A stretch of DNA of 64,000 nucleotides from JBDTSW01 sp963758845 (GTDB lineage Bacteria; Actinomycetota; Thermoleophilia; Solirubrobacterales; 70-9): assembly GCA_963758845.1 (NCBI GenBank), contig CAVWWX010000002.1, positions 1,178,001 through 1,242,000 on the forward strand, read 5' to 3'. The translations under genes and the position numbers were made by a program. Below are positions 36,333-45,504 of the stretch, piece after piece. The notes beneath the pieces are model-generated. The model did not search any database and was not told the origin of the DNA. It worked only from the letters and a program-made list of their open reading frames with translations. Position 1 is the first letter of the stretch, and the number at the start of each line of letters is the position of its first letter.

Positions 36333-38606
36333 CTATCCGCGCGGTCGAGCCGGGACCCGTGGCCCGCCGGGCGGCATCGCCGCCAGCAGTCGCAGCCGCT
36401 CGCGCAGCCCCCGCGCGCGGCTCAGCTCGCGCCGCGCCGCCCGGCGCTCGTGCAACCCGGGCTGGGCCGCCGGCTTTCGTGCGTAGAGGCACGCCCGCAG
36501 CCCCTTGATGTACGCGCACGTGGCGTTGCGGCCCGCGTCGCGCAGCCTGCGCTCGAGGTCGAGCAGGGTGGTGCTGCCTCCGGCGCGGTAGTGGGCCGCG
36601 CTCAGGGCGCCGGCCAGCTCGGCGACCTGCGCCTCGAGGCGAGCGGGCCGGGTCGCGGCGTCGAATCGGGCCCGGCGCCGACCGGTCGCCGCGGCGGCCG
36701 CCAGGGCCGTCACGATCAGCAGCGCGATCGGGACCAGCCGGGGCAGGCCGCCCCCGTCCGAGGCCGGCGAGCCTTCCAGCAGGCCGCCCTGGGCCTCGGG
36801 CTCGCGCGCGCGGCCGTTGGGGGTTTCCGGCGAGCGTCCCGGCGTGGCCGCCGCCGCGGTCGGCGCCGATTGGAGGTCGGCGGGCGACACCGAGGGCGTC
36901 GGGTCGAACGGGACCCAGCCGATGCCGACGAAGTAGACCTCCACCCACGAGTGGGCGTCGGTGTCGCGCACGGTGAATAGGCCGTCCTCGTCGAGGTCGG
37001 GGGCGCCGGGACTGAAGCCCGAGACCACTCGTGCCGGGATCCCGGCCATCCGCAGCATCAGCGCCATCGCGCCCGAGTACTGCTGGCAGTAGCCGGTGCG
37101 GGTGTCGAGCAGGAAGGTGCGCAGCGGCCGGGTGCCCGACGCGGGCTCCTCGGAGTAGGAGAAGTCCTCCTGGAAGTGGCGCTCGACCGCGAGCACGGCG
37201 TCGTAGCTCGTCGGGGCGCCCGCGGTCAGCTGCTCGGACAGCCGTGCCACCGGCCCGTACCCGGCGGCCGAGATAGCCCTGCTCGAGCCGCCGCTGCCTT
37301 GAACGCCGCCCCGCAGCGGGACCTCGATGTGCTCCGTCGCGGGGGGGACGGCGGTGGGCCCCTCGAGCTGCGGGAGGTCGAGGTCGTCGAGGGCCGGCGG
37401 GGTGGTCGGGACCTCGATCGTGGTGAACCGGCTGAGGGCCCCGGGGTACGGGCCAGCCGCCGCCCGCATCTGCTCGGCGCTCGGATCGGGGGCGTAGGAG
37501 GTCACGGTGTAGCTCTGGCCCGAGTCGGGGACCTCGCCGGCAAGGACCGTGCCGTCGGCGGCGATCGAGCCCGAGAGGCCCTCGACGCTCTGCGCGCTCC
37601 CGGGGCCGACGACGAGCCCGCTGCGCAGCTCGCGAACCGTGATCGTGGTCGTCTCGAACCACTCGGGATGATCCAGGCTGTAGGTGGCCTCGACCTTGTT
37701 CGGGAGCTCAAGCGAGGTGCCGGCGCCCTCGGAGCGGACCCAGCGGTATCCGTCGAAGCGCTCGAGCACGATCGCGCGCCAGTAGTGGGGCACCTCGCTC
37801 TCGATCTCGAGCATCGCCGTCCCCTCGCGAGGCCAGTCCAGCGGGTCGTAGGAGTGGTTCCACTCGAACGAGACAGCGGGCTCGCCTCCCGTCCAGGACC
37901 AGCTCCGGTAGTCGACGACCGGCTCGGACCGGGCGATCGCGGTCGATAGGGGCAGCGCCAGCGCGCCCGCCCCCACGACGACGGCCACGGCGATCCCGCC
38001 CCGCCGCTCGCTCACCCGAGGGGCCCAGAGCCAGGCGGCCACCAGCGCCAGCAGCACGCAGCCGTGGAGCGCGGTGTTTCCCGGCGCGTAGAGCACGACG
38101 GCCATCGAATACATCGCCACCAGCACGGCCAGGCCCGGCGCCCGCGGGACGGGGCGCCGCCCCGTCGGCCAGAACGCCAGCGCCGCGGAGGCGCCGAGGG
38201 CGACGGGGATCGCGGCGGTCAACACCAGCTCCTCCCATTCGCCGCCGGCCCGGTATGGATACGTCGCGCCGCCCAGCCCGACGACGCCGTCCGCGATCCC
38301 GGCGCCCAGCTCGTCCCAGTTCCATGGCGCCATCAGGCGAACCGGCACCCCAGCCGCCGCCAGGCCCGCGACCAGGCCCGCCAGCACCACCGCGCCCGCC
38401 AGGGCGGCGGTCGCTTGCCGCGAGCGCCGGCCCAAGCTGAGGGCACTCAGGCCCATTGCCATCGCCACGGTGACGGCCACGATCGCCACCACGCGAAGCA
38501 CGGGCGGGTCCACGAGCAGGTTCGCCCAGTGGAAGGCGCAGAACCCGGCGAGGGCCGCGAGCGAGCCCACGGCGACGGCCTCGGCGCGGGGCCACGCGCC
38601 GCTCAC
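36333..38606 (-). CDS. TgpA-like transglutaminase domain membrane protein (DUF3488/DUF4129 type)
   Basis: Membrane protein of 757 residues. The N-terminal half has about seven hydrophobic helices (DUF3488-like). An extracytoplasmic transglutaminase-like domain contains TRTGYCQQYSGAMALMLR (Cys), FTVRDTDAHSWVEVYFVGIG (His) and VPFDPTPSVSP (Asp), an intact catalytic triad. A final helix (LVPIALLIVTALAAAAA) leads to a cytoplasmic DUF4129-like tail. The GTG at 38606 overlaps the upstream DUF58 stop by 4 bp. MoxR-DUF58-TgpA is a conserved unit thought to act in envelope protein maturation. The substrate is unknown. Confidence 0.92.
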   Translation of the reverse strand: MSGAWPRAEAVAVGSLAALAGFCAFHWANLLVDPPVLRVVAIVAVTVAMAMGLSALSLGRRSRQATAALAGAVVLAGLVAGLAAAGVPVRLMAPWNWDELGAGIADGVVGLGGATYPYRAGGEWEELVLTAAIPVALGASAALAFWPTGRRPVPRAPGLAVLVAMYSMAVVLYAPGNTALHGCVLLALVAAWLWAPRVSERRGGIAVAVVVGAGALALPLSTAIARSEPVVDYRSWSWTGGEPAVSFEWNHSYDPLDWPREGTAMLEIESEVPHYWRAIVLERFDGYRWVRSEGAGTSLELPNKVEATYSLDHPEWFETTTITVRELRSGLVVGPGSAQSVEGLSGSIAADGTVLAGEVPDSGQSYTVTSYAPDPSAEQMRAAAGPYPGALSRFTTIEVPTTPPALDDLDLPQLEGPTAVPPATEHIEVPLRGGVQGSGGSSRAISAAGYGPVARLSEQLTAGAPTSYDAVLAVERHFQEDFSYSEEPASGTRPLRTFLLDTRTGYCQQYSGAMALMLRMAGIPARVVSGFSPGAPDLDEDGLFTVRDTDAHSWVEVYFVGIGWVPFDPTPSVSPADLQSAPTAAAATPGRSPETPNGRAREPEAQGGLLEGSPASDGGGLPRLVPIALLIVTALAAAAATGRRRARFDAATRPARLEAQVAELAGALSAAHYRAGGSTTLLDLERRLRDAGRNATCAYIKGLRACLYARKPAAQPGLHERRAARRELSRARGLRERLRLLAAMPPGGPRVPARPRG

Positions 38607-39757
38607 GCCGCAGCCCTCCTGGTCGAGGGCGCCCCACGGGCCGCCGCGGCGGCGTGTTGAGCGGTGCAGCCGGCGACCGTGAACGCGGCGGGCACGTGAG
38701 CGGCCGGCGTCGGGCTGACGACGTAGGAGCCCGGCATCACGCGGGCGCTCACGCGGGCGGCCGAGCTCGCCGCGGCGCCCGTGACCCAGAAGGTCGCTAC
38801 CCGCCCGCGAGCCTGCCGCGGCGCCGGGACGGGCGAGCCCGCCTCGACCAGCGCCAGGCGGGCGTGGACGTCGGGCCAGGTCCGCAGCCGCGGGTCCACA
38901 AGGGTGGCACCGCCGCGGTCGCCGGCGAGGATCGCGCACCCGCCCCGGCGGGCAAGGTGCATGCAGAGCGAGGCCGCGGCCCGGACGGCGCTGTCCAGGG
39001 CCTCATCCGACTCGGGCGACGAGGGGTCGAGGACGATCAGCGGGGCGGCGTCGGCGCCGGCGACGAATCGCTTCTCGTACATCTCGCCGCTCCGCGCGAC
39101 CGTGCGCCAGTGGATCCGCGAGGCCGGGCTCCCGGGCCGGTAGGGCCGCAGGCCGTCCATCTCCAGGTCCACCGCGCCGGTCTCGGCGCCCGCTCCCTCG
39201 CCGCCGTGGTCGAGCCCGTCCAGAAGTCCCGCGTCGCGGGCGCCGGCGCCCCCGGCTCGCCTGACCTCCTCCAGGCGCGGTAGCACCAGCAACTCGCCCG
39301 ACTCCTCGCCCGCCACCTCGCGCCGGCAGAGGCCCAGGGGATCGTGAAGCGCCAGGCGCGGCGGCTCCAGTACCAGCCGCCCCCGGCGGGGGAAGCTGAC
39401 CGCGACCGAGACCAGGGTCGGGCCGCGACCCCCGACCGCCGCCGGCTGGGCGAGCAGGCGGTCATGGAGCTCACACGGCGGCAGCGGGACCGCGCCGCGA
39501 TCGACTCGAAGGCGCAGGGGGAAGGGCTCGTCCTCCATGACGCGCTCGGGCCCGGCCAGCCGCTCGACCTTGACCGACCGCGTGGCGGCTGTGACCCAGG
39601 CCCAGGCGCCTGCCCCGAGCGCCAGCAGGGCGACGCCGGGCACTAGCAGCGAGGCCGAGGCGAAGGTGACGCCGACGACCAGCAGGGCGGCGCCCAGCGC
39701 CGCCGTGCCGCGCGCGCCTCCGCGGCCGTCCTCTCCGCGCCGCGGCGCGTCGTCCAC
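38603..39757 (-). CDS. DUF58 domain-containing protein
   Basis: A 384-residue protein with two N-terminal hydrophobic helices (LGAALLVVGVTFASASLLVP, then GVALLALGAGAWAWVTAA), a beta-rich extracytoplasmic-type segment and a C-terminal DUF58 (von Willebrand A-like) domain. The diagnostic block is DGLRPYRPGSPASRIHWRTVARSGEMYEKRF, followed by LIVLDPSSPESDEALD. The GTG start at 39757 has an AGGGGAA site just upstream and lies 7 bp after the MoxR stop. Likely partner or effector of the MoxR ATPase. Confidence 0.9.
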   Translation of the reverse strand: MDDAPRRGEDGRGGARGTAALGAALLVVGVTFASASLLVPGVALLALGAGAWAWVTAATRSVKVERLAGPERVMEDEPFPLRLRVDRGAVPLPPCELHDRLLAQPAAVGGRGPTLVSVAVSFPRRGRLVLEPPRLALHDPLGLCRREVAGEESGELLVLPRLEEVRRAGGAGARDAGLLDGLDHGGEGAGAETGAVDLEMDGLRPYRPGSPASRIHWRTVARSGEMYEKRFVAGADAAPLIVLDPSSPESDEALDSAVRAAASLCMHLARRGGCAILAGDRGGATLVDPRLRTWPDVHARLALVEAGSPVPAPRQARGRVATFWVTGAAASSAARVSARVMPGSYVVSPTPAAHVPAAFTVAGCTAQHAAAAARGAPSTRRAAA

Positions 39758-39764
39758 CGTTCCC

Positions 39765-40715
<951 letters not shown>

Positions 40716-40802
40716 TCCACGGTCATGGTACGGGTCCAGCGGCTTCGGGAGAGAGCGCGGCGCTCGTTTCCCCGGCAGCAGGCCGGGTACCGGAGCCGGG
40801 CG

Positions 40803-42182
40803 ATGGCCGGCCCATCCACCTCCCGCCCCGAGGCGGGCCTCCTCGGGGACCGTTACGACCTGCGCGAGCCGATCGGCACGGGCGGGATGGCCTCGGTATG
40901 GCTTGCCGAGGACACGCGCCTCCAGCGCGACGTGGCCGTAAAGCTCCTGTCCGAGAACCTCGCGGCGGATCCCGCGTTCGTCGCCCGGTTCCGGCGCGAG
41001 GCGCACGTGGCCGCCTCGCTCCGGCAGGCCAACCTGGTCGGCGTCTTCGACTTCGACCCCGACGCCGAGCGGCCGTACCTGGTGATGGAGTACGTGCCCG
41101 GGCCCAACCTGGGGCAGCGGCTGGCCGACGGCGAGCAGATCTCGGTCGAGCGTCTGGCCGGCGATCTGCTTTCGGCGCTCGCGGCGATCCATCGCGCCGG
41201 GGTCGTCCACCGCGACGTCAAGCCGCAGAACGTGCTGCTCGCGCCCGGCGGCCGGGCGATGCTGACCGACTTCGGGATCGCCAGGCCTCAGGACGCGACC
41301 TCGATCACCCAGGCCGGGCAGATGCCGGGCACCGCCCGCTACATGGCGCCCGAGCTGATGCAGGGCGAGGCGGCGACCCCGGCCAGCGACCTCTACTCGT
41401 GCGGGATCGTGCTGGCGGAGTGCCTCGAGGTGGGCTCCTCGCACCCGTCCGTCCGCCACCTGGTTGAGCGCCTGTGTCGCGAGGACCCGCGCGACCGGCC
41501 GCCCTCGGCCGACGCGGCCATGGCCGAGCTGCTGCGCCCCCGGCCCGCCCTGGAGCCACAGACGGCGATCACGCGGGCGGATCCAACGCCGGCGCGGAAC
41601 GCTCCCCCCGCGGCGCCGATCCGCCCGCCCGCGCACCCGCCGCTCCGCCACGGCCGGACCATCCACGTCGACCGCTCGCGGCTGATCGCGGTCGCCGCCC
41701 TCGGCGCCATCGCGCTGGTGGTGGTGGCGTTGATCGCGCTCTCGGGTGGCGACGACACCTCTCCCGCCGGCAACGACGGTCGCGCCCAGACACAGGCGGC
41801 GGAGGACGCGAACAGCGGCGAGGGAAGCGGCGAAGGCAGCGCGGCGAGCGAGGGCCAGGAGAGCTCGGGCTCGGGCGTGCCGGAGCCCAGCGACGACCCC
41901 GATCCGGCGCGCGGGGCGGCCCTTGACCAGGAGGGCCGCGCCCTGATCGACGCCGGCGATCCCGAGGCCGCGGTGCCGGTGCTGGAAGAGGCGGTCGCGT
42001 CGTTCCCGGAGGGCACTGACGACATCAACTATGCCTTCGCCCTGTTCAACCTGGGCCAGGCGCTCCGTCAGGCCGGGCGCCCCGGGGAGGCGATCCCGGT
42101 GCTGCGCCGCCGGCTCGAGATCCCGAACCAGACGGCCACCGTGCGCCAGGAGCTGAACGCCGCGATCGCCGAGGCCGAGTAG
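40803..42182 (+). CDS. Membrane Ser/Thr protein kinase (PknB-like) with a shortened C-lobe and a TPR-like tail
   Basis: Transmembrane kinase of 459 residues. The glycine loop IGTGGMASVW is at 24-33, the ATP lysine in VAVKLL is K47, HRDVKPQN is at 136-143, DFG at 156-158 and APE at 182-184. After DLYSCG (196-201) only 31 residues separate the Gly from the Arg of EDPRDRP. PknB has about 59, so the helix-G/activation-support region is largely missing. A proline-rich linker and one membrane helix (RLIAVAALGAIALVVVALIA) precede an acidic linker. The C-terminal repeat-like region (EEAVASFPEGTDDINYAFAL, then FNLGQALRQAGRPGEAIPVL) reads as extracytoplasmic TPR. ATG at 40803. An in-frame ATG at 40725 is possible. 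Confidence 0.88.
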   Translation: MAGPSTSRPEAGLLGDRYDLREPIGTGGMASVWLAEDTRLQRDVAVKLLSENLAADPAFVARFRREAHVAASLRQANLVGVFDFDPDAERPYLVMEYVPGPNLGQRLADGEQISVERLAGDLLSALAAIHRAGVVHRDVKPQNVLLAPGGRAMLTDFGIARPQDATSITQAGQMPGTARYMAPELMQGEAATPASDLYSCGIVLAECLEVGSSHPSVRHLVERLCREDPRDRPPSADAAMAELLRPRPALEPQTAITRADPTPARNAPPAAPIRPPAHPPLRHGRTIHVDRSRLIAVAALGAIALVVVALIALSGGDDTSPAGNDGRAQTQAAEDANSGEGSGEGSAASEGQESSGSGVPEPSDDPDPARGAALDQEGRALIDAGDPEAAVPVLEEAVASFPEGTDDINYAFALFNLGQALRQAGRPGEAIPVLRRRLEIPNQTATVRQELNAAIAEAE

Positions 42183-42205
42183 GCCCGCGGCGGCAGCGGC
42201 CCTTC

Positions 42206-42484
42206 CTAGGCCGGGTCCTGCCCCTCCTCGCCGGGCCAGCGCCCGGTGAGGCGCTCATAGGAAACCCGCGCCGCGTGGTCGGCGACGGCGCGCGTCGAGG
42301 CGAACGCCGCCCCCTGGAGGGCCGCGGCCGCGGTCATCCGTCCCCACGACACGTCCCGGTGCTCGGGGGCCGGCGGCTCCTGGTCGTCGACCGCTGCCCA
42401 GACGAGGTCGAACGCCTTGCGAGCTGCCAGGCCCGCGACCAGGCCGGCGGCGATGCCGAACGGGATGAAGACGAGCTTGCCCAC
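42206..42484 (-). CDS. DUF4235 small membrane protein
   Basis: A 92-residue protein with an N-terminal hydrophobic helix (LVFIPFGIAAGLVAGLAARK). The DUF4235 pattern follows: FDLVWAAVDDQEPPAPEHRD, then WGRMTAAAALQGAAFASTRA and YERLTGRWPGE. Function unknown. It starts 3 bp after the YihY stop, so the two are almost certainly co-translated. Confidence 0.85.
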   Translation of the reverse strand: MGKLVFIPFGIAAGLVAGLAARKAFDLVWAAVDDQEPPAPEHRDVSWGRMTAAAALQGAAFASTRAVADHAARVSYERLTGRWPGEEGQDPA

Positions 42485-42487
42485 GGG

Positions 42488-43489
42488 TCAGCTCGGCTCC
42501 GTGCGCGCGGGCAGGGCGATCGTGCGCTCCTCGGGGATGCCGGCCTCCAGCTCGCGCGTTCGCTCGAGCTCGGCGTTCATCTCGGCGCCCAGCAGCAATG
42601 CCAGGTTCGAGATCCACAGCCACACCAAGAAAACGATGATGCCGGCGATGCTGCCATACGTCGCGTTGTAGGAGGCGAAGGTCGAGACGTAGAGGGCGAA
42701 GCCGGCCGAGGCGGCGAGCCACAGCACCAGGGCCAGCACCCCGCCCGGCGTGATCCAGCGGAACCCCGGCTGGCGGACGTTCGGGGCGGCGTAGTAGAGG
42801 ATCGCGAAGATCAGGACCACAGCCAGGCCGATCGCCGGCCACTTGGCGATGCCCCAGGCGGTGACCGCGGTGTCGCCGGCGCCGATCACGTTGCCGACCT
42901 CCTCGGCCACCGGGCCCGAGATGACAACGCCCAGAGCCATCGCGGCCAGCAGCAGGATCAGGAGCAGCGTGATCCCGAGCTGCTGCGGCCGGAGCTTCCA
43001 GAACGAGCGCCCCTCGTCGATCTCGTAGATGACGTTGCTCGCCCGCGAGAACGCGCCGACGTAGCCCGAGGCGGACCACAGCGCGCCCAGGACGCCCAGC
43101 ACGAAGGCCAGGCCGGCGGTGCCGCGGCTGGCGGTGATCTCGTCGATGGCGTTGGTGAGGATCTCGTTGGCGGGGCCGGGGGTGAGGCCCGTGAGGTTGT
43201 CCAGCAGCGGGTCGGTCGCCGAGGCACCGACCAGGCCGAGGACCGAGATCAGCGCGATCAGCGCCGGGAAGATCGCGAGCACCGCGTAGTAGGTGAGTGC
43301 GGCGGCCCAGTCGGTGAGGTTGTCGTCCTGGAACTCGCGGATCGTTCGCTTCAGGGTGTCCCACCAGCGGCGCAGCGCCAATCGACGCGGCGAGGACGGC
43401 GCGTCCTGGCGCAGCTTGGCCTGGTCGATGAGCGTGTCGCCACGCTCGCTCTCCTGCCTGTGGCTGGTGTCGGTGCCGCCGATCGTCAT
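42488..43489 (-). CDS. YihY/virulence factor BrkB family inner-membrane protein
   Basis: Polytopic protein of 333 residues. DDNLTDWAAALTYYAVLAIFPALIALISVLGLVG is the family's first helix pair. Middle helices include LGVLGALWSASGYVGAFSRA, and the C-terminal SYNATYGSIAGIIVFLVWLW, then ISNLALLLGAEMNAE, is the canonical YihY signature ending in GAE. The ATG at 43489 has AAGGGG directly upstream. It is followed by DUF4235. The paralog at 27605-28513 is much more diverged in this last block. Confidence 0.93.
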   Translation of the reverse strand: MTIGGTDTSHRQESERGDTLIDQAKLRQDAPSSPRRLALRRWWDTLKRTIREFQDDNLTDWAAALTYYAVLAIFPALIALISVLGLVGASATDPLLDNLTGLTPGPANEILTNAIDEITASRGTAGLAFVLGVLGALWSASGYVGAFSRASNVIYEIDEGRSFWKLRPQQLGITLLLILLLAAMALGVVISGPVAEEVGNVIGAGDTAVTAWGIAKWPAIGLAVVLIFAILYYAAPNVRQPGFRWITPGGVLALVLWLAASAGFALYVSTFASYNATYGSIAGIIVFLVWLWISNLALLLGAEMNAELERTRELEAGIPEERTIALPARTEPS

Positions 43490-43542
43490 CCCCTTGATCC
43501 TCGCAACGCGGCTACCCCGGCACACCTGGTTCCATTCCCGGT

Positions 43543-44001
43543 GTGAGGATCGAGCCCGCCACCGCCGACGACGTCGAGGCACTTCTCCCGCTGATGCGGG
43601 GGTACTGCGACTTCTACAAGGCCGCGCCGCCGGACGAGGGCCTGGAGGAGATGGCGCGGGCGCTGATCGCGACCGACGAGGCGCAGGGGATGCTGGTGGT
43701 GGCGCGCGACGACGCCGGGGCCCCGGTCGGCTTCGCCGCCGTCGGCTGGAAGTGGTCGAGCCTGCGCGGTGCCCGGGTGGCGATCCTCGAGGACCTGTTC
43801 GTCCACCCCGACCACCGCGGCGGCGGCGCGGGGCGTGCGCTGATCACCTCGTGCGCCGAGCGGGCCCGTGAGCACGGCGCGCCGTGCCTGATGTGGGTGA
43901 CCGCGCACGACAACGTCAAGGCGCAGTCGGTCTACGACGCGATCGGGGCGAACGCCGAGAGCTGGCTCGAGTACGAGCTCGAGCTCGGCGGCAACACCTA
44001 G
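43543..44001 (+). CDS. GNAT family N-acetyltransferase
   Basis: Acetyl-CoA-dependent N-acetyltransferase of 152 residues. The acetyl-CoA loop is LEDLFVHPDHRGGGAGRALI with the R/QxxGxG/A pattern. TAHDNVKAQSVYDAIGA forms the C-terminal part. The N-terminus is EPATADDVEALLPLMRGYCD. The substrate could be an amino acid, amine or protein. GTG start at 43543, divergent from YihY (53 bp). The stop overlaps that of the convergent methyltransferase-like gene by 3 bp. Confidence 0.9.
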   Translation: MRIEPATADDVEALLPLMRGYCDFYKAAPPDEGLEEMARALIATDEAQGMLVVARDDAGAPVGFAAVGWKWSSLRGARVAILEDLFVHPDHRGGGAGRALITSCAERAREHGAPCLMWVTAHDNVKAQSVYDAIGANAESWLEYELELGGNT

Positions 44002-44684
44002 GCGGCCCGGCGCCCGACGGCGATCCGCTCGGCGGGCCGCCGGTCGAACACGAAGCCCTCGTCACGCTCCCAGGCGTCGAGGATCGCCGCCTCCGCCGGC
44101 CGATCCGCGTCGTCCAATACGACCAGCGCTCCGGGCGCGAGCCGAGCGCTGAGCGCCGGCAGCGCCGGGAAGCGCGAGCTCGCCATGCCTTCGCCGTAGC
44201 CGGGCGGCCCGTCGACCAGCAGCAGCTCGACGCCGGACTCCGGCAACTGGGACAGGGCGGTCTCGTCGTAGAACGGTGCGCCCTCCAGCGACAGCGGGTG
44301 CGGGGTGAGAGGCGCCTCGATGACCGTCGCGACGCCGCCGAGCCCGTCCCGGTCGAGCTGGCGGCGAACCCACCCCGCCCACCCGGGGTGGTGCTCCACG
44401 GCCCAGACTCGCCCCCCGAGCTCGCGCGCGAGCCGCGCCAGCACGACCGTGCTCACGCCTGAGCCGAGCTCCACGACGGCCCGGCGCTCGGCGAAGGAGA
44501 CCTCGCACGCCACCGTGGCCAACCCGGCGGGCGACATCGCGCCCTCGCTCCACGGCAGAAACCCCCAGGCGTCGAGGAGCGGACGCAGCACCTCCCAGCC
44601 CCAGGCGTCGGCCCGCGACGCTGCCGCCTCATCCCGCTCGCTCTGCCCGCTGTGCGCGTCCACGACGTGAATCAAACCGATCAT
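43998..44684 (-). CDS. Class I SAM-dependent methyltransferase-like protein
   Basis: A 228-residue protein with a Rossmann-type SAM-binding strand RAVVELGSGVSTVVLARLAR, a second acidic strand RVWAVEHHPGWAGWVRRQLD, and VELLLVDGPPGYGEGMASSR followed by GALVVLDDADRPAEAAILDA. The pattern resembles O-methyltransferase or FkbM-like folds. Substrate unknown. The ATG at 44684 is preferred over an upstream in-frame start because it places a short N-terminal helix before the fold. Confidence 0.75.
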   Translation of the reverse strand: MIGLIHVVDAHSGQSERDEAAASRADAWGWEVLRPLLDAWGFLPWSEGAMSPAGLATVACEVSFAERRAVVELGSGVSTVVLARLARELGGRVWAVEHHPGWAGWVRRQLDRDGLGGVATVIEAPLTPHPLSLEGAPFYDETALSQLPESGVELLLVDGPPGYGEGMASSRFPALPALSARLAPGALVVLDDADRPAEAAILDAWERDEGFVFDRRPAERIAVGRRAA

Positions 44685-44787
44685 TCGCCTGTAACGCCCG
44701 GAAACCCCGGCAGGCGCCCGCTCCGGCGCAGCGAACGACACCCCCGCACGAGGAAATAACGGGGGCTCTGAAGGGAGGCGATTTCAG

Positions 44788-45480
44788 ATGGGACGCAACC
44801 GCTGGGGCATTGCCTGCGGCCTCGCCGCCGTGACGCTCGGGATGACCGCACCGGCTCAGGCCGCGACCCCGCACGTGGTGCAGCCGGGCGAGACGCTGTG
44901 GTCGATCGCCGCGGCCAGCAACTTCACGACCCGCACGGTCGCGGCGTTCAACGGCATCGCCGAGGACGCCCAGGTAGTCGAGGGCTCGACGATCCAGATC
45001 CCGACCGCCGAGGAGGGCGCCGCGGCGCTCGCGGCCGCCGGGATCGTCCCCGGCTCGCCGCCGGCGACCACGGCCGCCGAACCCGCGCCCACCGGGGGAC
45101 CTCCCGCCGCTACACCGGAGGCGACGTACGGCCTGGCCTTCGTCCCATCCCCGTACGGCGACCTTCCGCTGGACCCCGCCGCCGCGGCCTCGTGGAACTC
45201 GATGCGCGAGGAGTCCCTCGCCACCTTCGGAGTCGACCTCTACCCGGCGGGCCCGGTGTCGGCCTACCGCACCTGGGAGCAGCAGGCCTACCTGTACGAC
45301 CTGTACCTGTCGGGCCAGGGCGCGCCTGCGAACCCGCCGGGGAGCTCCTCGCACGAGATGGGCATCGCCGTCGACCTCGCGGGCGAGGAGATGCGCTCGG
45401 TGATCGACCAGATCGGCCCGGCGTACGGCTGGCAGGCCCCGCACTCCAACGAGTGGTGGCACGTGGAGTACTGGGGCTGA
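44788..45480 (+). CDS. Secreted LysM and D-alanyl-D-alanine carboxypeptidase (VanY-like, M15B) protein
   Basis: Cell-wall protein of 230 residues. Residues 1-26 are a signal peptide (ACGLAAVTLGMTAPAQAA). A LysM peptidoglycan-binding domain runs from about 28 to 72 (HVVQPGETLWSIAAASNFTT). A Pro/Ala-rich linker leads to an M15B peptidase domain with SAYRTWEQQAYLY, SSSHEMGIAVDLAG (zinc ligands H189 and D196) and NEWWHVEYWG (H225). All zinc ligands are present, so an active carboxypeptidase is expected. GAAGGGAGG lies 10-18 bp before the ATG. The preceding 100 bp is able to form hairpins. Confidence 0.92.
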   Translation: MGRNRWGIACGLAAVTLGMTAPAQAATPHVVQPGETLWSIAAASNFTTRTVAAFNGIAEDAQVVEGSTIQIPTAEEGAAALAAAGIVPGSPPATTAAEPAPTGGPPAATPEATYGLAFVPSPYGDLPLDPAAAASWNSMREESLATFGVDLYPAGPVSAYRTWEQQAYLYDLYLSGQGAPANPPGSSSHEMGIAVDLAGEEMRSVIDQIGPAYGWQAPHSNEWWHVEYWG

Positions 45481-45504
45481 GCGCAGCGGGTAGTCTCGCC
45501 TGCG

